From UPXZ01 sp018055865 (GTDB lineage: Bacteria; Bacteroidota; Bacteroidia; Bacteroidales; Paludibacteraceae): a stretch of 12,580 bases of DNA. Positions within the stretch are counted from its first letter, which is position 1, and each line of letters starts with the position of its first letter. The translations under genes were made by a program, and so were the position numbers. The stretch is from positions 1 to 12,580 of the forward strand of contig CAXYWB010000072.1 of the NCBI GenBank assembly GCA_964292695.1, given 5' to 3'. This document shows positions 7,584 through 12,580 of the stretch, one piece after another. Below the pieces are notes generated by a model that worked only from the letters and a program-made list of their open reading frames with translations, made no database searches and was not told the DNA's origin.

Positions 7584-7844
7584 ATGTTTAAATTTTTATT
7601 CGGACTGATTTTCTTTTTTGTACTCCTGGTGTTGCTTGCAGGAGCGCTTGGGATTGGATTTCTACGTTCGATATTCGGTAGTGGCAAACAATCGTCGCAT
7701 CGTTCGGATGATACAATCCGAACCTCTTCAAATCCTGATAAAGATAAGATTTTCGGCGATCACGAGGGAGAATATGTGGATTATGAAGAAATTAAAACCC
7801 CTGAAGCCCCTAAAGAGGACTTTAAAGAGAATGAAAAAGAGTAA
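7584..7844 (+). CDS. DUF4834-type small membrane protein
   Basis: This 86-residue protein has one N-terminal transmembrane helix (residues about 3-28, LFGLIFFFVLLVLLAGALGI), then FLRSIFG, a Ser/Asp-rich linker, and the motif KIFGDHEGEYVDYEEIK (55-71). The layout and the GEYVDYEE motif match the DUF4834 family found in Bacteroidota; its function is unknown to me. The last 15 residues (TPEAPKEDFKENEKE) are mostly encoded by a copy of the dispersed C-run/G-run repeat at 7797-7823, so the native C-terminus was probably replaced or extended by the repeat. It lies 15 nt after metF and converges on the fructosamine kinase gene. Confidence 0.75.
   Translation: MFKFLFGLIFFFVLLVLLAGALGIGFLRSIFGSGKQSSHRSDDTIRTSSNPDKDKIFGDHEGEYVDYEEIKTPEAPKEDFKENEKE
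7797..7823 (+). repeat. Solo end repeat inside the DUF4834 coding sequence
   Basis: ACCCCTGAAGCCCCTAAAGA followed by GGACTTT has the C-run, spacer, C-run, AAA loop, purine-run layout of the valS element ends. It is read in frame as TPEAPKEDF. Together with the copy at 7862-7885 it forms an inverted pair with both outer (C-rich) ends facing outward, as in the valS element. Confidence 0.55.
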
Positions 7845-7861
7845 TCATAAGTATATTTAAG

Positions 7862-7885
7862 AATTCCCCTTTAAAGGTTAGGGGT
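7862..7885 (-). repeat. Solo end repeat overlapping the fructosamine kinase stop codon
   Basis: On the minus strand ACCCCTAACCTTTAAAGGGG is followed by AATT. The stop codon TAA (7873-7871) lies within it, and it encodes the last residues TPNL. It may also act as a terminator for the convergent genes through the CCCC...GGGG hairpin. Confidence 0.65.
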
Positions 7886-8740
7886 AAAGTACCTCTCCAA
7901 AATATCTACTACACTGCTTCGGTAACTTCTGCCAAATAAATTAAGGTGCACGAGCAGGTAGTAAAGCTGATAAATATCAATTTGTTCCCTATAAAATTCG
8001 GGTTGTGGGATAATTTGATGATAGGAATCATAAAACTCTGCATCAAATCCGCCAAACAACCGCGACATGGCCACATCCACCATCGAATGTCCGTAGAAGA
8101 CAGCCGGATCAATCAGATAAGGCGTTCCATCCACTGAAATCAGGTAATTTCCACCCCAAAGATCTCCGTGAAGCAATGCCGGCTTCACATCGCCGAAAAG
8201 CTGTCTGAAAACTTTCACTGCACTCTCCCCGGATGGAATTATTGCATCATTTAATGCATTATTTTTCTTTGCAAGCTCAAGCTGTGGCATAATGCGCTCG
8301 TCCCTGTAAAACTCCGCCCAATCGGCGTGCAATGCATTGAACTGAGGCAGACTACCGATAAAATTATCGGATGAAAAACCGAACTGATCGTTTGAGACAA
8401 GGTGCAATTTTGCCAAGTCTCGACCTAAGTGCATGAAGTCTTTTGCATTGGGTCGTCTGCTTTCAATGAAATCCATCAGCAAAAAAGCTTTCCCACCCAA
8501 TTCGTCCACCAAATACACACGAGGAACAGAAATTGTTTTTGTATCCTCAATTGCCTGCAAACCTTGCTGCTCCGCCAGAAACATGGACCTGGCAAAAGAT
8601 TTACTGTTTACTTTCAGGAAGAGCTTTTTATTTTGAGTTTCCAACATAAACGCAGATGAGATATCACCACCGGAAACAGGTCTGAAGGATTTGATTTCAG
8701 AGTTGATTTGCTCTGCAATATGCCTGATGATTTGTTCCAT
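7871..8740 (-). CDS. Fructosamine kinase family protein
   Basis: Members of this family (FN3K/YniA-like, in the kinase/aminoglycoside-phosphotransferase fold) phosphorylate sugar amines on glycated proteins or small molecules, helping deglycation; the bacterial substrate is usually unproven. From ATG 8740 the protein has 289 residues, the normal length. Visible motifs are the glycine-rich start PVSGGDISSAF (21-31), the ATP-site Lys in LFLKVNSKSFARSMFLAE (40-57), the hinge FLLMDFI, the catalytic loop LLHGDLWGGNYL (189-200) with Asp193, and LIDPAVFYGHSMVDVAMSRLFGGF (209-232) with the metal-binding Asp211. A TTG six bases upstream is also in frame, but ATG is preferred. The extreme C-terminus TPNL and the stop codon come from a dispersed repeat, so the ancestral tail was probably slightly different. 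Confidence 0.9.
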   Translation of the reverse strand: MEQIIRHIAEQINSEIKSFRPVSGGDISSAFMLETQNKKLFLKVNSKSFARSMFLAEQQGLQAIEDTKTISVPRVYLVDELGGKAFLLMDFIESRRPNAKDFMHLGRDLAKLHLVSNDQFGFSSDNFIGSLPQFNALHADWAEFYRDERIMPQLELAKKNNALNDAIIPSGESAVKVFRQLFGDVKPALLHGDLWGGNYLISVDGTPYLIDPAVFYGHSMVDVAMSRLFGGFDAEFYDSYHQIIPQPEFYREQIDIYQLYYLLVHLNLFGRSYRSSVVDILERYFTPNL

Positions 8741-8764
8741 AACCAAACTTTTAATGTGAAATCG

Positions 8765-8796
8765 TAAAGGTAAAAAAGAAAAGGGATTTTTCCAAA
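8765..8796 (-). promoter_or_regulatory. Promoter of the fructosamine kinase gene
   Basis: On the minus strand TTTG (8796-8793) is followed after 20 nt by TACCTTTA (8772-8765), one mismatch from TAnnTTTG. The spacing is right for the Bacteroidota -33/-7 pair, and the start codon lies 24 nt downstream. Confidence 0.5.
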
Positions 8797-8990
8797 AGAG
8801 CTACTCAATCACTTGAACTTGTTCCTAGCTCTCGTTCAAAGAGATTTAAAGCTTCAAAAAAATCCCCATAGCCAAAAAACTACAGGTCCGCTTATTCCTT
8901 TGAACAAAACAAACGACTTTTTTTAGTATTACCGAAGGGGAGTTACCCGATCAAATAGACTGCATCACCTTATCATATTATCTTTTGTTT

Positions 8991-9045
8991 CACATATATA
9001 GCACATATATAGCACATATATCACACATATATTACACATATATAT
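8991..9045. repeat. 11-bp tandem repeat, five units
   Basis: Five consecutive 11-bp units each begin CACATATAT and end in AG, AG, CA, TA and AT (8991-9001, 9002-9012, 9013-9023, 9024-9034, 9035-9045). The pure 11-bp period makes it a minisatellite that could vary in copy number between strains. Confidence 0.9.
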
Positions 9046-9058
9046 GTGTAATATATGT
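9025..9058. repeat. 34-bp perfect palindrome
   Basis: The 17-bp arm ACATATATTACACATAT (9025-9041) is followed with no spacer by its exact reverse complement (9042-9058). It overlaps the last two tandem units. Such a sequence can extrude as a cruciform or form a long weak AU hairpin in RNA. Confidence 0.9.
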
Positions 9059-9196
9059 TTTACATATCCAATTTATATCTTATTTTTAACCGGTAGATTA
9101 TATAATCTGTATCGAACGAGATAAAGGTATGATCCGTAGAAATCCGGTTGAAAAAAACACGAAAAAATACCATACCTGAGAAATAAAATTACGAAA

Positions 9197-9251
9197 AAAG
9201 CACACAAAAGGGATTTTTCCTAATTCCGGAAAAATCCCTTTTGTGTGCTTT
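9197..9251 (-). terminator. Strong intrinsic terminator of the valS-nitroreductase unit
   Basis: A perfect 24-bp stem (9197-9220 with 9228-9251) with the 7-nt loop TAATTCC. On the minus strand the stem is followed directly by more T residues (CTTTTTTCG, 9201-9193), the expected U-tract. It lies 34 nt beyond the nitroreductase stop. Confidence 0.85.
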
Positions 9252-9284
9252 GAAAACTCCTCTTGCGGAGGATTTAAGGGGGCA
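9252..9284 (-). repeat. Solo end repeat abutting the nitroreductase stop codon
   Basis: On the minus strand TGCCCCCTTAAATCCTCC begins at the base after TAA, followed by a GCAA loop and GAGGAGTTTTC. It has the same C-run, spacer, hairpin, AT-rich tail layout as the valS element ends, with compensating changes in the hairpin (TCCTC/GAGGA). It abuts the terminator stem. Confidence 0.6.
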
Positions 9285-10013
9285 TTATACTTTCCTATAC
9301 ACTTCGTCAAACGGCACTCTGAACCGCTCACCCCAAATGCCCCGATCACCTTTGCGAATGCCACAGGGGATGACCATGTTTATTTCAGCTGCGCAGGGCA
9401 GATTGAGCAGTTTTTTCACCCGCCGGCTGTCGAATCCTTCGAGCGGACAGGTGTCATAGCCTTGTTCTGCCATAGCTATCATAAATGTCTGCGCTGCCAG
9501 ACCGCAGGTTTTATGAACCACTACACGCATATCGCTTTCTGAAACGGTAGTAGTCATGGGTCTGAAAAGGCTGATGGAAACAGCCAACATTTTTCTGAAT
9601 AATCCGAGAATACCAAAAAAGCGGCTGTAAATGAAAGGAATCAAACGGTTGTAATAAAGCTGGCGGTCTTTCCATCGTTTTGCCTGCCGTTCGGGAGGAC
9701 TATAGCGGACAATATTACCTTTTTCAAACTCCAGTATTGCTTTGGATCGTTTGCGGTGTAAATCCCGCCGAGTCACAAAAACCACTATTTGTTTGGCAGT
9801 TTCAGTAGCCCGCTGATCCAGGCAGGCATGGGACATCTTTTTCAGCATTTCCGGCTCGGTAATGTGATAAAATTCCCACAGTTGCATATTGGAGCTGTTG
9901 GGTGCCAGTGTTGCCAGTTCGATACAGTGCTTTACTTTTTCGGTGTCAAGTTCCTTTTCTTCGTCAAAAAAACGGACCGAACGACGAAAGTTCAGCGCTT
10001 CTTCAATATTCAT
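9285..10013 (-). CDS. Nitroreductase family protein
   Basis: The protein is a 242-residue FMN-dependent oxidoreductase of the nitroreductase fold; its substrate is unknown. The N-terminal FRRSVRFFDEE (9-19) gives the FMN-phosphate Arg cluster, and LAPNSSNMQLWEFYHI (36-51) is the second FMN segment. The C-terminal half has CGLAAQTFMIAMAEQGYDTC (170-189), then PLEGFD, and ends IPCGIRKGDRGIWGERFRVP. Between the halves, residues about 84-155 are longer and more basic and hydrophobic than in minimal nitroreductases (ERQAKRWKDRQLYYNRLIPFIYSRFF), perhaps a lid or membrane-facing segment. It begins 15 nt after the valS stop and is followed by a strong terminator, so it is very likely cotranscribed with valS. 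Confidence 0.88.
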   Translation of the reverse strand: MNIEEALNFRRSVRFFDEEKELDTEKVKHCIELATLAPNSSNMQLWEFYHITEPEMLKKMSHACLDQRATETAKQIVVFVTRRDLHRKRSKAILEFEKGNIVRYSPPERQAKRWKDRQLYYNRLIPFIYSRFFGILGLFRKMLAVSISLFRPMTTTVSESDMRVVVHKTCGLAAQTFMIAMAEQGYDTCPLEGFDSRRVKKLLNLPCAAEINMVIPCGIRKGDRGIWGERFRVPFDEVYRKV

Positions 10014-10028
10014 ATTCTAAATTTTTAT

Positions 10029-12580
10029 TTATCGCATTCCGGCAATGCTTTCTTTCAGTGATGCAATTTTACTTTCGGCATCCGATAGTTTTTTGCGTTC
10101 ATTATCCACTATTTCGGGTTTGGCATTTTGCACAAAGCGTTCGTTACTCAGTTTTTTCATCACCGATTGTATAAATCCTTCCAGGTAAGAAATTTCATCT
10201 TCCATTTTCCGGATTTCATCCTCCGCATTTATCAAGCTGCCCATCGGAACAGCATATTCCGTAGTTCCTGAGAGGAAACTAACAGCATTGGGCGATTTTT
10301 CAGCCACTTTTCCAAGGCTTTCCAGGTTGCAAAGTTTGCTGATAACAGCATCAAAATCAGCATTATGGTCGCCAATTATCTGTAGTTGCAGTGATTCTTT
10401 GTTCGGGATATTTTTCTGAAGGCGAATGGTTCTTATTCCGGCAATGATTTCTTTTGTTTTTTCAAAATCATCCATCAGTTTTTCATTGACCGTATTCGCT
10501 TTCGGCATCAGCTGAACCATAATACTTTCGCCTGCCTGACGTGTTTCGAGCGCCTGCCAGAGTTCTTCGGTAATAAACGGCATAAACGGATGAAGCATTT
10601 TCAGCAAGCTGTCGAAAAATCCGAGCGTGGCCTGGTAGGTTGCACAGTCAATCGGCTGCTGATAAGCCGGTTTCACCATTTCGAGATACCACGACGAAAA
10701 TTCATCCCAGAACAACTTGTAAACGGCCATCAATGCTTCCGAAAGTCGGTATTTTCCAAACAAATCTTCTACTTCAAGCAATATTTTTGAAAGTTGAGCA
10801 TCGAACCATTCAATGGCGATTTGGGCAGATTTCGATTGCTCCACCCCGGCCACTTCCCATCCCTTTACCAGTCGGAATGCATTCCAGATTTTATTGTTGA
10901 AGTTGCGTCCCTGTTCGCACAGACTGTCATCGTAAGGCAAATCATTGCCTGCAGGCGAAGTGAGTAACATACCCAGACGCACCGCATCAGCTCCGTAATG
11001 TGAAATCAGATCCAGCGGATCGGGCGAATTTCCGAGCGATTTCGACATTTTACGGCCAAGTTTATCACGAACAATACCGGTCAGATATACATTTTTGAAA
11101 GGCATTTCTCCCTGGTATTCGTATCCGGCAATAATCATACGTGCCACCCAAAAGAACAATATCTCGGGAGCAGTTACCAAATCGTTAGTCGGATAATAAT
11201 ACCTGATATCTTTATTCTCCGGATTATTTATTCCATCAAAAACAGAGATAGGCCAAAGCCATGACGAGAACCAGGTGTCGAGGCAATCTTCGTCCTGACG
11301 CAAGGTGAAATCTCCTGCGGAGGGGTATTTGGCACGTGCCATTTCGCGTGCTTTTTCTTCACTTTCGGCCACAACGATAAATTGCTGTGAAGTTCCTTCA
11401 TCAGGGGAATTCAGAGGAGTTACATACCAGGCCGGGATGCGATGCCCCCACCAGAGCTGACGCGAAATGCACCAGTCTTTCACATTTTCCATCCAGTGGC
11501 GGTAGGTATTTTTGAATTTGGGGGGATACAGTTTGATTTCGTCGCTCATAACCGCCCGGAGAGCAGGTTTGGCCAACTCCTCCATTTTGAGAAACCACTG
11601 CATGGAAAGTTTAGGTTCGATGGGCACATCTGTACGCTCGGAATACCCCACTTTGTTGGTATAGGGTTCTGTTTTCTCCATCAGTCCGGCCTCTTCCAGG
11701 TCTTTTTCTATCTGCTTGCGCACATCAAAGCGGTCCATTCCTGCATACATTTCACCGTGCTCATTGAGCGTTCCATCATCATTGAAAATATCGATGGAAG
11801 GCAGGTTGAATTTTTCTCCCAGCACATAGTCGTTCACATCGTGAGCAGGCGTTACCTTGAGGCAACCAGTACCGAATTCAATATCTACATATTCATCTTC
11901 GATTACAGGAATTTCCCGGTTTATCAGCGGAACGATTACTTTTTTACCTTTCAACCAAGCGGTTTTAGGATTATTCGGATTGATACACACAGCCGTGTCG
12001 CCCATGATGGTTTCGGGACGGGTCGTTGCAACTATTAGATAGGAAGCCCCCCCACCCCCCGAAGGGGGGATTTGAAGTGCGTTTTCAATCTTATTGAGCA
12101 CACTTTCAGTATCTCCAATTACCTCTTCATTTGTAAAACGAACCACATTATAACCCAATGAATTTAGATAATTTGTTCTGAAATTATCAGCCTCTTGCAT
12201 TTCAGGAGTATCATGATATTTTCCATCAACTTCAACAATCAATTTTTTAGTCAAACATACAAAATCAACAATATACTCACCTACGATGTGTTGTCTTCTG
12301 AATTTATCACCTAAATTTTTTCCACGAAGCATTTGCCAAAGTGCACTTTCAGCATCTGTTGAGAAGCTACGCATTACTTTAGCGTTTTCTTTTAGCAATT
12401 CGTAACTTCCACTTTTCGAAGTCTGATAGCCGTAGCTACCCGAATACCCCTTTTGGGGGGTGGAGGGGCTAATTTGGTATTTAATATAATACAATTTCCC
12501 ATTCACTTCCTTGTGAATTACTTCCTCGTCGCTCAGTGCAGTCAGGGCTTTGGGGTCCCAGTTGACCATACGCACTCCTC
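10029..12580 (-). CDS. valS: Valyl-tRNA synthetase (5' end outside window) interrupted in frame by a DUF559 nuclease domain
   Basis: ValS charges tRNA-Val in the cytoplasm. The 5' part with the HIGH motif lies beyond the window; the frame is open to the edge, so GTG 12575 is not the start. Visible parts in order are MVNWDPKALTALSDEEVIHK, the strand KLYYIKYQI, a 142-codon insert (12470-12045), then the editing domain with ATTRPETIMGDTA and GTGCLKVTPAHDVNDY. Next come WCISRQLWWGHRIPAWY, DTWFSSWLWPIS, the KMSKS loop (11051-11037), the anticodon-binding domain, and a C-terminal coiled coil (about the last 65 residues) typical of ValS. Normal ValS runs from YQI through a few linker residues straight into the conserved TTRPET strand, so the insert sits at the entry of the CP1 editing domain. 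No stop or frameshift is present, and the enzyme is presumably functional. The nitroreductase gene follows after 15 nt. Confidence 0.95.
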   Translation of the reverse strand, partial: GVRMVNWDPKALTALSDEEVIHKEVNGKLYYIKYQISPSTPQKGYSGSYGYQTSKSGSYELLKENAKVMRSFSTDAESALWQMLRGKNLGDKFRRQHIVGEYIVDFVCLTKKLIVEVDGKYHDTPEMQEADNFRTNYLNSLGYNVVRFTNEEVIGDTESVLNKIENALQIPPSGGGGASYLIVATTRPETIMGDTAVCINPNNPKTAWLKGKKVIVPLINREIPVIEDEYVDIEFGTGCLKVTPAHDVNDYVLGEKFNLPSIDIFNDDGTLNEHGEMYAGMDRFDVRKQIEKDLEEAGLMEKTEPYTNKVGYSERTDVPIEPKLSMQWFLKMEELAKPALRAVMSDEIKLYPPKFKNTYRHWMENVKDWCISRQLWWGHRIPAWYVTPLNSPDEGTSQQFIVVAESEEKAREMARAKYPSAGDFTLRQDEDCLDTWFSSWLWPISVFDGINNPENKDIRYYYPTNDLVTAPEILFFWVARMIIAGYEYQGEMPFKNVYLTGIVRDKLGRKMSKSLGNSPDPLDLISHYGADAVRLGMLLTSPAGNDLPYDDSLCEQGRNFNNKIWNAFRLVKGWEVAGVEQSKSAQIAIEWFDAQLSKILLEVEDLFGKYRLSEALMAVYKLFWDEFSSWYLEMVKPAYQQPIDCATYQATLGFFDSLLKMLHPFMPFITEELWQALETRQAGESIMVQLMPKANTVNEKLMDDFEKTKEIIAGIRTIRLQKNIPNKESLQLQIIGDHNADFDAVISKLCNLESLGKVAEKSPNAVSFLSGTTEYAVPMGSLINAEDEIRKMEDEISYLEGFIQSVMKKLSNERFVQNAKPEIVDNERKKLSDAESKIASLKESIAGMR
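12045..12072 (+). repeat. Terminal inverted repeat, valS-distal end
   Basis: On the plus strand AGCCCCCCCACCCCCCGAAG, followed by GGGGGATT. It is the inverted partner of 12443-12470. In the valS mRNA sense its hairpin is CCCCCC-UUCG-GGGGG, with a stable UUCG tetraloop. Confidence 0.9.
12443..12470 (-). repeat. Terminal inverted repeat, valS-proximal end
   Basis: On the minus strand AGCCCCTCCACCCCCCAAAA, followed by GGGGTATT. It matches the other end at 24 of 28 positions (differences at 7, 17, 20 and 25). The C6/G4 runs can form a hairpin in the mRNA. Confidence 0.9.

Larger units (their letters stand above)
8747..9196. other. AT-rich intergenic stretch without genes
   Basis: This lies between the fructosamine kinase start and the terminator of the nitroreductase gene. 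No coding frame looks real. It contains the kinase promoter, an 11-bp tandem repeat merging into a large palindrome (8991-9058) and a weak inverted repeat AGGTATG/CATACCT (9125-9131, 9171-9177). Confidence 0.6.
12045..12470 (-). mobile_element. DUF559 (Vsr-like PD-(D/E)XK) endonuclease element inserted in frame in valS
   Basis: Exactly 426 bp, bounded by 28-bp inverted repeats, reading as 142 stop-free codons in the valS frame from Ser (AGC) to Ala (GCT). The core (about insert residues 24-134) is a full DUF559 domain. It has ENAKVMRSFSTDAESALWQM, LRGKNLGDKFRRQH, then VGEYIVDFVC and KKLIVEVDGKYHD with the conserved D, E-V-D and H expected of the nuclease centre, and it ends GYNVVRFTNEEVI. The repeats themselves translate as SPSTPQKGY and IPPSGGGGA. 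Its interior is visibly more AT-rich than valS around it. No target-site duplication is evident. DUF559 is related to Vsr nucleases; a homing or transposition role here is inference. An intein was rejected because no splice motifs are present. Confidence 0.88.

Noticed and set aside
8741..8746. TTG start two codons upstream of the fructosamine kinase ATG
   Set aside because: ATG at 8740 is available with a well-placed promoter and A-rich leader, so a TTG start is unnecessary.
8991..9058. CRISPR array
   Set aside because: The repeat units are 11 bp and contiguous with no spacers, so this is a minisatellite.
9098..9364. 88-codon minus-strand frame
   Set aside because: It runs through the terminator hairpin and the end of the nitroreductase gene in another frame, so it is a shadow.
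11442..12038. 198-codon plus-strand frame
   Set aside because: It is the antisense shadow of the valS editing-domain region.
12045..12470. Intein in ValS
   Set aside because: There is no N-terminal splice block, no C-terminal His-Asn followed by Cys/Ser/Thr, and the junction is GGGGA-S. The content is a DUF559 domain flanked by inverted repeats.
12045..12470. Group I or II intron or a separate gene
   Set aside because: The insert is an open continuation of the valS frame from end to end with codon-exact borders, which an intron would not need, and it has no stop codon of its own.

Overview
The window looks like chromosomal DNA from a member of the Bacteroidota, probably the order Bacteroidales. 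Evidence: the order argR - GNAT acyltransferase - argG, a DUF4834-type small membrane protein, a Bacteroidota Wzi-like outer-membrane barrel, a lipoprotein with acidic residues after the lipobox Cys, A-rich leaders without strong Shine-Dalgarno sequences, and promoter elements of the Bacteroidota type (-7 TAnnTTTG). Genes are moderate in GC and the gaps are very AT-rich. I cannot name the genus.

Layout. Positions 1-77 (minus) hold the N-terminus of an exported protein that runs off the window. About 1 kb of AT-rich, gene-free DNA follows, with two copies of a palindrome that could be an operator. A plus-strand pair comes next: a six-bladed Kelch-propeller lipoprotein and a Wzi-like outer-membrane beta-barrel. 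A hairpin separates them from the convergent minus-strand arginine cluster: argG, an acyltransferase with a four-Cys C-terminal cluster, and argR. Divergent from argR is metF, followed by a DUF4834 membrane protein. These converge on a minus-strand fructosamine-kinase-family gene. A 540-bp spacer holds a 34-bp perfect palindrome grown out of 11-bp tandem repeats, and a textbook terminator. The last unit (minus) is valS followed by a nitroreductase-family gene; the 5' end of valS lies outside the window.

The standout is in valS. The valyl-tRNA synthetase reading frame is interrupted at the entry of its editing domain by exactly 426 bp (142 codons, no stop) encoding a complete DUF559/Vsr-like PD-(D/E)XK endonuclease domain. 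The insert is bounded by 28-bp terminal inverted repeats (24 of 28 positions identical) made of C-run/G-run hairpins. The same end-repeat occurs alone at least four more times in this 12.6 kb: before argG, inside the 3' end of the DUF4834 gene, across the stop codon of the fructosamine kinase gene, and directly after the stop of the nitroreductase gene. Two of these form an inverted pair 89 bp apart, like a miniature non-autonomous copy. I infer a small nuclease-based mobile element that inserts in frame inside essential genes, plus a family of short derivatives. No intein or intron features were found, so the nuclease domain is probably translated as part of ValS.
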